A stretch of 53,392 bases of DNA from CALRBF01 sp964646465 (GCA_964646465.1 CAZYEN010000011.1:1-53392), one strand, 5' to 3'. Counted from the stretch's first letter, positions 32,827 through 41,506 are shown. The notes: generated by a model from the letters alone, not told the origin. Numbers and translations: made by a program.

Positions 32827-33165
32827 TTATTCGCTCAACTCATCCAAAAGTTTCTCCACTTCATAAGCCTCTAGTGCCTCGCTGTCTATATCAAATCTAA
32901 TTTCAGGGGAGCGTCCTCGAGAGAGTATATCAGCTAAATAATACTCATATTCTTTATGAGTTTTTCTTAATTTCTGTAAAACTGTACCCTGTCTATCGGT
33001 AGGAAAGACCGTGATTTTGACATCTGCTACTTGTAAATCTGAACTTATGATAACTTTAGATACAGTCACTAAAATTCCTGGTTCTACATCTAATTCTCTT
33101 AACATCAGAGAAGATAATTGTTCCTGAATTAATTGCTGATATCTTATGAGATGCCTATCTGACAT
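32827..33165 (-). CDS. rbfA: Ribosome-binding factor A
   Basis: 30S maturation factor with a KH-like fold. The 112-aa length is typical. Seen: SSLMLRELDVEPGILVTVSKV, LQVADVKITVFP and PEIRFDID near the C terminus. It starts 2 bp after the infB stop on the same strand; infB-rbfA is a common gene order. Confidence 0.9.
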   Translation of the reverse strand: MSDRHLIRYQQLIQEQLSSLMLRELDVEPGILVTVSKVIISSDLQVADVKITVFPTDRQGTVLQKLRKTHKEYEYYLADILSRGRSPEIRFDIDSEALEAYEVEKLLDELSE

Positions 33166-33167
33166 AA

Positions 33168-34664
33168 TTATTTCTTGATTTGTTCATATACATACAAGAT
33201 ATCTCCTACAACTGGAGTAGTTTTCTTGAAGGAACAAGAGATGACCATTCCACATTCATTGCCTTCCATTACATCAGATACGTCTTGTTTGTCCTGTTGT
33301 AAATTAGACATTTTACCTTGTACAATAACCTTGCCTTCGGAGTTCTCAATTTCAATCAGACCATTTCTAACCATTCGCCCTTTTTGAACCAAACCTCCTA
33401 AGATCAAGCTCTTCTTATCTTCTTTAAAGACTTTCAACACCTTTAATTCTCCCAAATCAGTTCTGGTCACTTTTGGCCCCTCTAATTGAGTAATTTGATC
33501 TCGAATTTCATCTATCAACTCATAGATTAAACGATAGTGCTTGATAACTACATCTTTGAGATTAGCTAACTCTTGCATTTTTTTATCTTGCTTGATTCCA
33601 AAACCTAAGATCACAGCTTGTTTGACCTTAGCTTCATTGATATCATTGGCATTAATATCTCCAACTTCACGGGATACAATTGTAATCTTAATATCTAACT
33701 GCACAATTTGTCCTAAAGCATATTCAATAGCATCGAGAGACCCAATAGAGTCGGCTTTTATAATCAAATTAAGTGTTTTTTCTTTTTCTAACATTGACTG
33801 AATGACTGGATTGTTAGCTGGTGGAATTTTAGCGGCTTCAATTAGCTCCATAGCTTCATTTTCAGAAGATACTACTCTAAACTCATCTCCGGCGGAAGCC
33901 ACACCTTTAAGTCCCAAAATTCTAGCTGGTTCAGCTGGATCTACTTCTTTAATATTACCACCTTTATCGTCTGTTAATCTTCTAACTTTACCATAGACTG
34001 AGTTTCCGACTAACACTACATCTCCCAATTTTAATTTTCCATTCAAAACCACAATATCTGACAGTGGTCCGGCTTTAGAGTCCAAAAATGACTCTAAAAT
34101 AAACCCGTCCGTAGCTGATTTATCATAGTTAGCTTTCAATTCCTCTACTTCCGCTACCAGAGAAATCATTTCTAACAGTTCTGGCATACCCTCACCTGAG
34201 ACAGAAGAGACATTCAAGACAATAGTCTGCCCGCCCCATTCTTCCGGAGTAAGTTCTAACTCTGATAAGTCTGCTTTAATTTTATCTAGCACTAGATTTG
34301 GTTTATCTATTTTGGTAATAGCCACAATAATTGGTAGCTTGGTACTTTTAGCAAGCTCAATAGCCTCCAGAGTCTGAGGTTTAACTCCTTCATCTCCCGC
34401 AATCACAATAATAATAATATCTGCAGTTTTAATCCCTCGACTACGAATAGATTTGAAGGCCTCATGCCCAGGAGTATCAATAAAAGTAATTTTAGAATCT
34501 TTATAATCCACCTGATAAGATCCAATATGCTGAGTAATTCCTCCAGCCTCACCAGCCGTCACATTAGCCTTCCGAATATAATCTAAAAGACTAGTTTTAC
34601 CATGATCGATATGACCCATAATGGTAACTATTGGCGGTCTTGGTTGAATTTGAGAGTTTGACAT
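33168..34664 (-). CDS. infB: Translation initiation factor IF-2 (short form)
   Basis: GTPase that places initiator tRNA on the 30S subunit. G1 GHIDHGKT is at 17-24, G3 DTPGHEAF and G4 TKIDKPN follow, then EF-Tu-like domain II and IF2 domains III and IV. At 498 aa it lacks almost the entire N-terminal extension of E. coli (890 aa) or B. subtilis (716 aa) IF2, with only ~10 residues before the G domain. Short IF2 is common in reduced genomes. Operon: DUF4446-like gene, infB, rbfA. Confidence 0.95.
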   Translation of the reverse strand: MSNSQIQPRPPIVTIMGHIDHGKTSLLDYIRKANVTAGEAGGITQHIGSYQVDYKDSKITFIDTPGHEAFKSIRSRGIKTADIIIIVIAGDEGVKPQTLEAIELAKSTKLPIIVAITKIDKPNLVLDKIKADLSELELTPEEWGGQTIVLNVSSVSGEGMPELLEMISLVAEVEELKANYDKSATDGFILESFLDSKAGPLSDIVVLNGKLKLGDVVLVGNSVYGKVRRLTDDKGGNIKEVDPAEPARILGLKGVASAGDEFRVVSSENEAMELIEAAKIPPANNPVIQSMLEKEKTLNLIIKADSIGSLDAIEYALGQIVQLDIKITIVSREVGDINANDINEAKVKQAVILGFGIKQDKKMQELANLKDVVIKHYRLIYELIDEIRDQITQLEGPKVTRTDLGELKVLKVFKEDKKSLILGGLVQKGRMVRNGLIEIENSEGKVIVQGKMSNLQQDKQDVSDVMEGNECGMVISCSFKKTTPVVGDILYVYEQIKK

Positions 34665-34669
34665 AATAA

Positions 34670-35152
34670 CTAGAGTTTATTGGTGAGTGGAGTATTGATA
34701 GCGAGAGCCAGAACTTCAGCTTCTTCTTCGCTTAATTGCTGATTGGATCGACCTTTTTCAATTGGCTTAGCATAAGAACGACCACCCTGTTCTCTGGTGG
34801 CAATATAAGTGATTAGAATACCAGAATTTTCATTATTCAGTAGTGCTGTAGTAAAACTAGTATCCCCACCCATATCTGCAAAAGGGTTAAATCTTTTAAT
34901 CGCTACTTTATGCAAGGTATAATTCAATACTATACTATGATATTGTAGTTCTGTAAAGGTTTTATCTAACTTATTATCTATAGTTTGAAACTTTTTGGAG
35001 TATGACTCCAAGAGTTCATCTACATTGTCTATTTTGTCAGATTGAAAAACTCCCTTAATTTTATTTTGTAAAAATCTTACCCGACTCCAACTATATGCAG
35101 CCATTCCAATAGCAATAAGACTTAAACACAATAACACAATCTCCAAAACCAT
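34670..35152 (-). CDS. DUF4446-like membrane-anchored protein
   Basis: This 160-aa protein has one N-terminal transmembrane segment (about 3-21). A helical stalk follows (KKFQTIDNKLDKTFTELQYH). The domain characteristic of DUF4446 proteins comes next: KRFNPFADMGGDTSFTTALL, then ILITYIATREQGGRSYAKP and QQLSEEEAEVLALAI. Function of the family is unknown to me. It is 5 bp upstream of infB and so heads that operon. Confidence 0.8.
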   Translation of the reverse strand: MVLEIVLLCLSLIAIGMAAYSWSRVRFLQNKIKGVFQSDKIDNVDELLESYSKKFQTIDNKLDKTFTELQYHSIVLNYTLHKVAIKRFNPFADMGGDTSFTTALLNNENSGILITYIATREQGGRSYAKPIEKGRSNQQLSEEEAEVLALAINTPLTNKL

Positions 35153-35229
35153 ACTCTTGCTAAATATTACTAATACCTTTATACTACAACTATTCTAGGC
35201 TTTTTACAAGTAGGAGAGAGTGATTATTA

Positions 35230-35370
35230 TGTCTCCCTTTGGAGGGAGTACACGTAGGGGGAGAGTGGAGAGTGGATAGAATATATTACTAAATTTTATT
35301 CAAAAACTAGAATACAACTTTAATAATTATCCACCTCCAGCCTAAAGGCCACCTCCTACAAAGGAGGACA
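35230..35370. repeat. MITE-like composite repeat (C arm, core, B arm)
   Basis: About 140 bp. The left end TGTCTCCCTTTGGAGGGAG and right end CCTACAAAGGAGGACA face each other as imperfect inverted ends. The AT-rich core (GAATATATTACTAAATTTTA onward, about 35279-35328) is almost the same as in the copy at 36785-36935. It fills the gap between the DUF4446-like gene and rsmA. Confidence 0.8.
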
Positions 35371-35427
35371 AGAATATAAGCCACTCAGAAGGAGACAAGA
35401 ACATAGTTCATAATTTATAATTTCTCT

Positions 35428-36228
35428 ATGACCCAAAGCCAAATTATAAGCATTTTAGAAGAGTATAAGATAAAGCCCCTCCAATCTTTATCTCAGAATT
35501 TTTTTATTGAAAAAGATTTGCTTATCAAAATTATTAATAAAATTAATATAAGCCCCGATTCTACTTTATTAGAAATAGGGCCAGGACTTGGCTCACTCAC
35601 TGAACTCTTAGTCCAAACTCAATTACCAGTAATCGCCATTGAATTAGACAAAACTTTTGCTAAAATATTACCCAAAATATTAGATAATCCAGCCAACCTT
35701 ACTGTATATCATCAAGACATACTCAAATCCCAAGATCTAATAGACAATATCAAGATACCTTATACCGTAATCGCCAATATACCCTATCATATTACAGGGG
35801 CTATAATAAGACTATTAGTAGATAGAGATAATCCTGCCGAGAGTATTAATCTCCTTATTCAAAAAGAAGTAGCCAATAATCTCTTGTCTTATGAGAAATC
35901 CCTATTCCAGCTCAGTGTCAATATATATGCCGATTTCAAATTACTGTCTCATATATCTAAAGAATGCTTTTATCCACAACCCAAGGTAGACTCTAGCTTT
36001 ATACAACTCACACCCCATAATCGCTATGCCGAGTATAATAGAGAAGAAATTATACAACTTGCCAAATTAGCCTTTCAACAAAAAAGAAAAAAACTCTCCT
36101 CCTCTCTCAAACACAAACTCACACAATCAATAGGGGAGTATAGCCAAAATATACAGCACCTCCTCAGCCTCCGCCCAGAGAACCTAAGTATAGAAAACTG
36201 GATAGAGCTGTATCAGGGGTTGAAGTAA
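35428..36228 (+). CDS. rsmA: 16S rRNA (A1518/A1519) dimethyltransferase
   Basis: KsgA/RsmA dimethylates two adjacent adenines in helix 45 of 16S rRNA late in 30S assembly. At 266 aa it has SQNFFIEKDLLIKII at the N terminus, SAM motif I LEIGPGLGSLTELL, motif II VIAIELDK, the catalytic motif IV NIPYHITGAI (family N(L/I)PY), and FFPQPKVDS-like FYPQPKVDSSF. Monocistronic; convergent with the next orphan gene. Confidence 0.95.
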   Translation: MTQSQIISILEEYKIKPLQSLSQNFFIEKDLLIKIINKINISPDSTLLEIGPGLGSLTELLVQTQLPVIAIELDKTFAKILPKILDNPANLTVYHQDILKSQDLIDNIKIPYTVIANIPYHITGAIIRLLVDRDNPAESINLLIQKEVANNLLSYEKSLFQLSVNIYADFKLLSHISKECFYPQPKVDSSFIQLTPHNRYAEYNREEIIQLAKLAFQQKRKKLSSSLKHKLTQSIGEYSQNIQHLLSLRPENLSIENWIELYQGLK

Positions 36229-36231
36229 AAG

Positions 36232-36256
36232 AAAAAGCCCCCGGGTGAGCGGGGGC
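36232..36256 (-). terminator. Terminator after orphan gene 36292-36540
   Basis: Stem GCCCCCG/CGGGGGC; followed on the minus strand by TTTTTC. Confidence 0.85.
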
Positions 36257-36291
36257 GATGAGGATGAATTAGGCTACGGCGCCCGGCGGGG

Positions 36292-36540
36292 TCAAGCAGG
36301 CACAATTCGCAGGTTGTGGTTGTAGTACTTGTTATGAATCTCTGCACACTGAGCCAGCAGCTCTTCCGCCTCTTCCCTTGGCATTGGCATTGGTGGGTCA
36401 TCAATGCTTAAGAAAGCAACTTTAGAAATGCGGGCCCAGCAGACATACGCTTCGCGAGGAAACCGATTATCTGCATCTTTCATCATTGCGGCTATGTCTT
36501 TGGGTTTTTGAAGTGTTGCTTGAACATAAAACATCTGCAT
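36292..36540 (-). CDS. Orphan cassette protein (82 aa)
   Basis: I do not recognise this protein (MQMFYVQATLQKPKDIAAMM...). It may be a small alpha/beta fold, with two Cys and a Met/Pro-rich turn (DDPPMPMPREEAEELLAQ). Base composition is GC-richer than the flanks. GGAG lies 9 bp before the ATG. Promoter 36575-36603 and terminator 36232-36256 match the cassette pattern. The ATG two codons later is an alternative start. Confidence 0.65.
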   Translation of the reverse strand: MQMFYVQATLQKPKDIAAMMKDADNRFPREAYVCWARISKVAFLSIDDPPMPMPREEAEELLAQCAEIHNKYYNHNLRIVPA

Positions 36541-36574
36541 CTGAATGAACTCCGTAAACGGATTTACAAAAACA

Positions 36575-36603
36575 ACTATACCACATTTTCCTCATTTTGT
36601 CAA
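36575..36603 (-). promoter_or_regulatory. Cassette promoter of 36292-36540
   Basis: Minus strand: TTGACA, 17-bp spacer ending AAATGTGG, TATAGT. Nearly identical to the 29-31 kb array promoters. Confidence 0.8.
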
Positions 36604-36747
36604 TATATGTTGTGCATATTGTATTTTATTCGCTTTAAATATATCTATTTATTAGCTTTAATACTTGGTTTTTTGGTATTTTTATTTTGTTATATTTTTA
36701 TGTTTTTATTTAGTTAATGTAGCGGGTGGAGTGAATAATACTTGTGT

Positions 36748-37082
36748 TTCGCAGGGGCGACCTTGCAGTTGCCTGTATTATTTTTGTCTCCCTTTGCCTG
36801 CCTGCGGTAGACAGGGAGGGAGTACACGTAGGGGGGGTGGATAAAGTATATTACTAAATTTTATTCAAAAACCAGAATACAACTTTAATAATTACCCACC
36901 TCCGGCCTAAAGGCCACCTCCTCCAAAGGAGGACAGTATATTTTTCCACCCCGTCCAGCGAAGCTGTACACCCCTCAAGAGGGGAATTTAGCTCAGTCCG
37001 CCTCCGGTCGCTCCTAATGTGAACAAAACACCTCAATCCCTTCTAACCAAAAACATGGGCGACTGAAAGAGAGACCCTACAA
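36748..37082. repeat. Repeat cluster: D, MITE-like composite, A, inverted D
   Basis: This explains most of the 560-bp gene-free stretch 36604-37112. D repeat at 36748-36775. Composite element 36785-36935, with a core like that of 35230-35370 and a 20-bp GC-rich insertion in its C arm (CCTGCCTGCGGTAGACAGG). Inverted A element 36945-36988. Degenerate inverted D at about 37057-37082. No gene is seen. Confidence 0.75.
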
Positions 37083-37112
37083 GGATATTTGATAATAATT
37101 TTGAGAAAAATG

Positions 37113-37142
37113 AAAAACCCGTCTGGCGAGAGACGGGTTTTA
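37113..37142 (-). terminator. Terminator after 37163-37456
   Basis: Stem AAACCCGTCT/AGACGGGTTT with A and T tracts on both sides; serves the minus-strand gene. Confidence 0.85.
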
Positions 37143-37162
37143 TATATTATTATGTTGTAAAG

Positions 37163-37456
37163 TTACCACAAAGGTATATTTTTTTGCAAAGGTATTAAAT
37201 ATCTATCACCAAATAATCTTTGCTCGTAGCTAAATGTTACCATTAAAAGAGCTCCTTGTTTTATTGAAAACACTCTGGAGTTAATCTCCATTATTACATC
37301 ATAGCAAAATCTAGACCAACTAACTCTAAATTGTCTTTTGATGCTTTCCCAACGTAAGGTAAAGCTATGATTCTTCTCAAAACTACCCGCTATCTGTCTA
37401 ATCAAATTATCATAACAAAAGGCATCCTGCACTGATGTGGCACGGAGCATCGTCAT
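37163..37456 (-). CDS. Orphan cassette protein (97 aa)
   Basis: I do not recognise this protein (MTMLRATSVQDAFCYDNLIRQ...). It is basic and rich in Phe, Arg and Ser, with three Cys-Tyr or Cys-x positions (AFCYD, RFCYD). It may be a small beta-rich fold. I start at ATG 37456 because the longer frame (ATG 37549) begins upstream of the promoter at 37485-37513. It has its own terminator. Confidence 0.6.
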   Translation of the reverse strand: MTMLRATSVQDAFCYDNLIRQIAGSFEKNHSFTLRWESIKRQFRVSWSRFCYDVIMEINSRVFSIKQGALLMVTFSYEQRLFGDRYLIPLQKNIPLW

Positions 37457-37484
37457 GGTGTTAGTAAAAGTAAAGACAAAATAA

Positions 37485-37513
37485 TATATACCATATTTAG
37501 TTTTAGAAATCAA
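37485..37513 (-). promoter_or_regulatory. Cassette-type promoter of 37163-37456
   Basis: Minus strand: TTGATT, 17-bp spacer ending ATATGG, TATATA. Confidence 0.65.
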
Positions 37514-37531
37514 GAGCAAATTATTTTTAAA

Positions 37532-37560
37532 CAAAAAAGAGGCCGACATATGCTGTCGGC
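37532..37560 (-). terminator. Terminator after 37631-37732
   Basis: Stem GCCGACA/TGTCGGC; followed on the minus strand by CTCTTTTTTG. Confidence 0.75.
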
Positions 37561-37630
37561 TGATGGTGTAAGATGGGGTTTTTATCCTCTAATGCGGGAC
37601 TGTGTCCCGAAAAAATATTAAGTTTTTAGG

Positions 37631-37732
37631 TCAGACGCCGTCGGCGTCTTTATCAGTACTGGCATCACCAGCTTCGGCTTCTCCGCCGTCGTCATCGGCT
37701 TCAGCTCCAGCTTGGGAAAGTTCTTCAGACAT
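37631..37732 (-). CDS. Acidic 33-aa peptide gene
   Basis: A very short ORF (MSEELSQAGAEADDDGG... ending DKDADGV, TGA). The peptide is Glu/Asp/Ala/Gly-rich with no hydrophobic core, so it is probably disordered. The ORF is strongly GC-rich in AT-rich surroundings. It is supported by a GGAG about 10 bp before the ATG, a TTGACA-17-CATATT promoter and a downstream terminator. It could instead be a leader or small RNA gene, but its open GC-rich frame argues for translation. Confidence 0.5.
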   Translation of the reverse strand: MSEELSQAGAEADDDGGEAEAGDASTDKDADGV

Positions 37733-37801
37733 TGAAATTTACTCCGAGTAATTGAGGGAGTGTTCTCCTTTCAACTAAATGGTCTTTAAGAGAAATATAT
37801 A

Positions 37802-37830
37802 AATATGTTATGACTTTATTTTCTTGTCAA
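37802..37830 (-). promoter_or_regulatory. Cassette-type promoter of 37631-37732
   Basis: Minus strand: TTGACA, 17-bp spacer, CATATT. It is divergent from the virB4 promoter 16 bp away. Confidence 0.6.
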
Positions 37831-37845
37831 TAGAAAATTTATACT

Positions 37846-37874
37846 TTTACAAAATTTATTTTTTATGTTATAAT
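37846..37874 (+). promoter_or_regulatory. Promoter of the virB4 operon (near-leaderless)
   Basis: Plus strand: TTTACA, 17-bp spacer, TATAAT. The -10 ends 8 bases before the ATG at 37883, so the mRNA would have almost no leader. Confidence 0.7.
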
Positions 37875-37882
37875 ATTTTAAT

Positions 37883-38560
37883 ATGGATAATAAAAAATCA
37901 AACATTAAAAATAAGCCGGAGACTAGTACGCAAAAGTACTTATCTATCGACACCATTCAAGACAGTGTAGTAATTCTCAAAGACGGAGGTTTGAGGGCTG
38001 TTTTAATGACATCTTCTATAAACTTTGATCTCAAGTCGTCTGATGAGCAGGATGCGATTATATATGCATATCAAAACTTTATTAACTCACTTGATTTTCC
38101 TCTACAGATTCAAATCAGCTCTAGAGTACTTAATATTAATGGTTATCTGAGCTATCTATCAGAATTTCATCAGACTCAAAAAAATGAACTTTTGAGATTA
38201 CAAATAGATGAGTATTCTCAATTTATAAGAGAATTAGTTGCTGGATCTAATATTGTGAATAAAACCTTTTATGTTGTTGTTCCTTTTGATCCTCTAGAAA
38301 TTAAAGAAGGGTTGTTTGACAAACTCAGCAATGCTTTCAATCCTAAAATTGCTATTCAGTATAAAAAAGAGGATTTTGAAAAGTATAAAACTCAGCTATG
38401 GCAAAGAGTAAATGGAGTTATGTACGGGCTTAAAAGAGCTGGGATTTATATGACTCCTCTCAATACTCAGGAATTAATTGAATTATATTATTCTTTTTAT
38501 AATCCTGATTCTAAACCAACCGAATCTCTACATAATTTAGAAGACTTAGATATTGTATAA
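37883..38560 (+). CDS. VirB4 N-terminal-like protein (split VirB4, first part)
   Basis: A 225-aa protein resembling the N-terminal domain of VirB4/TraC-type proteins: DGGLRAVLMTSSINFDLKS, then YVVVPFDPLEIKEG and later GLKRAGIYMTPLNTQELIELYY. The ATPase domain is in the next gene, 5 bp downstream. In many bacteria both parts form one protein of ~800 aa. A related split has been seen in reduced genomes (general knowledge, not checked). It likely acts at the membrane base of a type IV secretion or pilus machine. Confidence 0.7.
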   Translation: MDNKKSNIKNKPETSTQKYLSIDTIQDSVVILKDGGLRAVLMTSSINFDLKSSDEQDAIIYAYQNFINSLDFPLQIQISSRVLNINGYLSYLSEFHQTQKNELLRLQIDEYSQFIRELVAGSNIVNKTFYVVVPFDPLEIKEGLFDKLSNAFNPKIAIQYKKEDFEKYKTQLWQRVNGVMYGLKRAGIYMTPLNTQELIELYYSFYNPDSKPTESLHNLEDLDIV

Positions 38561-38565
38561 AATAT

Positions 38566-40395
38566 ATGGCTAAGAAAGATCAAACTACTCCAGAGATTTC
38601 AGAATACCTAAAAGGGCAAAACAGCCTTAGAGATTTATTAGCTCCAGCTAGTATTTTGGTTGACCCTAAATATATTCAAGTTGGTTCTAAGTTTGCTCGA
38701 ACTATTTTTGTAATGACTTATCCGAGATTTTTAGTTACTGGTTGGTTTAGTCCCTTGATTACTCTTGATTATGTCTTGGATATTTCTATGTTTATGTACC
38801 CTATGGATAGTGGAGTGATTTTGAAAAATCTTAGAACTCAGGTAACTAGATTTCAAGCTCAAATTTCAATAGCACAAGAGAAGGGTTTAATCCGAGACCC
38901 TTTAGTAGAAACTGCTTATCAGGATGCTGAGATGTTGAGAGACCAATTACAACAGGGGACTGAAAGATTTTTCCGTTTTGGATTATATATTACGGTTTAT
39001 GCGGATAGTTTACCTCAGCTGGAAGAGAATATTGCCCAAATTGATGCTATGTTACAAACTAAAATGGTATATTCCAAGCCTTGCCTATTCCAAACTGAAC
39101 AAGGTTTCCAGTCTACTGTGCCTATTCTAAAAGATGACCTTGCTATTGCTAATAATCTTAATACTTCTCCTTTATCTACTACTTTTCCTTTTATTTCAGC
39201 TAGTATTTCGTCTAATAAAGGAGTTTTATACGGCATTAATAGGCATAATAACAGCCTTATTTTATTCGATAGATTTTCAATGGAAAATGCCAATGAAGTG
39301 ATTTTTGCAAAATCAGGAGCAGGGAAAAGCTATCTTGCTAAGTTGGAAATTCTAAGACATCTTATGTTAGGAATAGATGTATTGGTGATTGACCCTGAAA
39401 ATGAGTATTCATATTTAAGTGAGGCGGTTGGAGGAACTTTTATCAAAATTTCACTTAACTCCAATCAACACATCAATCCTTTTGACCTACCTGTACCGAG
39501 AGCGGATGAAAATCCAGCTGATTTACTAAAGTCTAATGTTGCAGATTTATTAAGTATGCTTAAGTTGATGCTACAAGGAGGTAATGAAGAAGATATATTC
39601 CATGCTGAGGAAGAAGCGGTTCTGGATAGAGCTTTATATGAGACCTATGCTAGTAAAGATATAACCCTTGAAACTAAAGACTATACTAATAAACAAATTC
39701 CGACTCTTTCTGACTTAGAGAATATTCTAAACAATATGGAAGGAGGGGAGAGCTTAGCTATTCGTCTTTCTAAATACACAACTGGGAGTTTTAGTGGTTT
39801 TGTAAATGAACCAACCAATATTAACTTTGATAATCAGTTAGTTATTTTCAATACTAGAGATATGGAAGATGAATTACAATCTCTAGCTATGTTTGTAGTC
39901 ACTCAATATATTTGGAAAGAAATTAGACGGACCCTCAAAAAGCGTATTTTGTTCGTAGATGAAGCTTGGGTAATGATGAAAGATAAAGCTGTGGCTTCAT
40001 TCCTATTCTCTCTTGCCAAGAGAGCTCGTAAATATTATCTAGGGCTTACTACTATTACTCAAGATATTGCTGATTTCTTAGCCTCAGAGTATGGAAAAGC
40101 TATTCTTACCAATTCATCAATTCAAATTTTACTCAAACAATCTCCTGCCTCCATTGATATTATTAAAGATACTTTCTATTTAACTGAAGAGGAGAAATTC
40201 TTGTTACTAGAGTCCGATGTGGGTGAAGGCATATTCTTTGCCGGATTAAAGCATGCAGCAATTAAAGTGGTGGCCTCTTATGGAGAAGACCAAATTATAA
40301 CCTCAGATCCAGAGCAATTATTAAAAATTCAAGCTGCTAAGGCTCAGCTAGATGAAGAAGCTGTCTCGAATGATATATTCACACTAAATCTATAA
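38566..40395 (+). CDS. VirB4-type secretion ATPase
   Basis: A 609-aa AAA+/HerA-FtsK-like ATPase. It begins with a domain of unknown fold containing YPRFLVTGWFSPL. Walker A is FAKSGAGKSYLAKLE (near 250), then DPENEYSYL, and Walker B is ILFVDEAWVMM (near 462), followed by KRARKYYLGLTTITQD and TNSSIQILLKQSP. VirB4 supplies energy for DNA/protein transfer or pilus assembly. No other Vir/Tra component is in the window except the split partner upstream. The next gene starts 4 bp downstream. Confidence 0.88.
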   Translation: MAKKDQTTPEISEYLKGQNSLRDLLAPASILVDPKYIQVGSKFARTIFVMTYPRFLVTGWFSPLITLDYVLDISMFMYPMDSGVILKNLRTQVTRFQAQISIAQEKGLIRDPLVETAYQDAEMLRDQLQQGTERFFRFGLYITVYADSLPQLEENIAQIDAMLQTKMVYSKPCLFQTEQGFQSTVPILKDDLAIANNLNTSPLSTTFPFISASISSNKGVLYGINRHNNSLILFDRFSMENANEVIFAKSGAGKSYLAKLEILRHLMLGIDVLVIDPENEYSYLSEAVGGTFIKISLNSNQHINPFDLPVPRADENPADLLKSNVADLLSMLKLMLQGGNEEDIFHAEEEAVLDRALYETYASKDITLETKDYTNKQIPTLSDLENILNNMEGGESLAIRLSKYTTGSFSGFVNEPTNINFDNQLVIFNTRDMEDELQSLAMFVVTQYIWKEIRRTLKKRILFVDEAWVMMKDKAVASFLFSLAKRARKYYLGLTTITQDIADFLASEYGKAILTNSSIQILLKQSPASIDIIKDTFYLTEEEKFLLLESDVGEGIFFAGLKHAAIKVVASYGEDQIITSDPEQLLKIQAAKAQLDEEAVSNDIFTLNL

Positions 40396-40399
40396 AATT

Positions 40400-41506
40400 A
40401 TGTCTAAAACAAAATTATTTATTATTCTAACAGTAATGTTTATATCCTTGGGTGTGATTGGTTTTTTTATTTATTTATATGCTTCTAAGCCTGCTGATGG
40501 CTCTAAGGAAAAAGAGGTTAAAATAGAAGACTCTAAAGAAGCTAAAGCTAATTTAACAGCGACTAAATTAGTGTCCATACCAATTGTAAATGCTATCATA
40601 GATTCTAAAAATTTAATTAAATATTATTCATTAGATAAAGGGCAAACGCTTAGTATACCAGCTAGCGGAGGAGAATCTACAACTATTGATGAAACTATCT
40701 TAACTGGGTTGACATCAGTAGTGTGGGCACCAACTAATCCTTATGTATTAACTAAAATACAAAATAGAATTTATAGTTATAATTATGCTGAACAAAAATC
40801 TAATGCCTTTCCGATTGATGTGACTTCTGCTAATTTTTTATCAGATAATAGAGTTTTCTATACCTTCCAAAATAGAGATGGAACTGTTGACTTATCTGTC
40901 AGTAAGGCAGATGGGTCTAACTGGAATAAAGTTATAACTCTCAGCTCCAATGCTGTATTTTTAAAGAACATACCTTTCAAAAATAGTGTTAGCCAAACTT
41001 TAATACCTAGTAGCTATAGAGCTTCTGCTCTTCGAATTATCAACATTGATACAGGAGAAGCTACTTCAGTATTGGATGAAAAAAATGGACTCAATGTATC
41101 TTGGGCTCCTAATGGAGAAATTGGAATTATATCCTATACTACAGAAAGAGGTGGAGGAGTATTAGCTTTATCTATTGTAGATAAAAAAGGATTTGAAATA
41201 GCAAAAGTTCCAGATGTGGGGACTATTGCTGAGAAAATAGTATGGAGTCAAGACAGTAAAACTGCTTACTTTACCAAACCAGAAGTTGCTAATACTAAAA
41301 TTTTACCCGATGATTATTATACCTCTAATCTAGGAGATTTTAATGAGAGCTTATATAAAATAGATATAGATACAGCAACTGCTAGTCAATTATCTAGTAA
41401 TATAGGAAATGTAGACTCCAGAGATTTGTTCCTAAACTCAGCTTCTACAGAATTATTCTTCATTAACCGTAAAGATAATAATTTGTATAAAGTCCCTTTG
41501 AAATAG
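40400..41506 (+). CDS. Membrane-anchored beta-propeller-like protein
   Basis: I do not recognise this 368-aa protein as a named family. It has one N-terminal transmembrane segment (about 6-27, IILTVMFISLGVIGFFIYLY). A charged linker follows, then a repetitive beta-rich domain with SVVWAPTNPYVL, VSWAPNGEIGIIS and IVWSQDSKTAYF. This WxP/D-type blade pattern recalls TolB/WD40-like propellers. It is the third gene of the virB4 operon, so it may be an extracytoplasmic partner of that machine (inference). Confidence 0.75.
   Translation: MSKTKLFIILTVMFISLGVIGFFIYLYASKPADGSKEKEVKIEDSKEAKANLTATKLVSIPIVNAIIDSKNLIKYYSLDKGQTLSIPASGGESTTIDETILTGLTSVVWAPTNPYVLTKIQNRIYSYNYAEQKSNAFPIDVTSANFLSDNRVFYTFQNRDGTVDLSVSKADGSNWNKVITLSSNAVFLKNIPFKNSVSQTLIPSSYRASALRIINIDTGEATSVLDEKNGLNVSWAPNGEIGIISYTTERGGGVLALSIVDKKGFEIAKVPDVGTIAEKIVWSQDSKTAYFTKPEVANTKILPDDYYTSNLGDFNESLYKIDIDTATASQLSSNIGNVDSRDLFLNSASTELFFINRKDNNLYKVPLK

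Noticed and set aside
36213..36404. 63-aa frame overlapping the 36292 orphan gene
   Set aside because: It starts inside the better-supported gene and runs through that gene's terminator.
36854..37036. 60-aa open frame on the minus strand
   Set aside because: It is repeat DNA (composite plus A element) read through.
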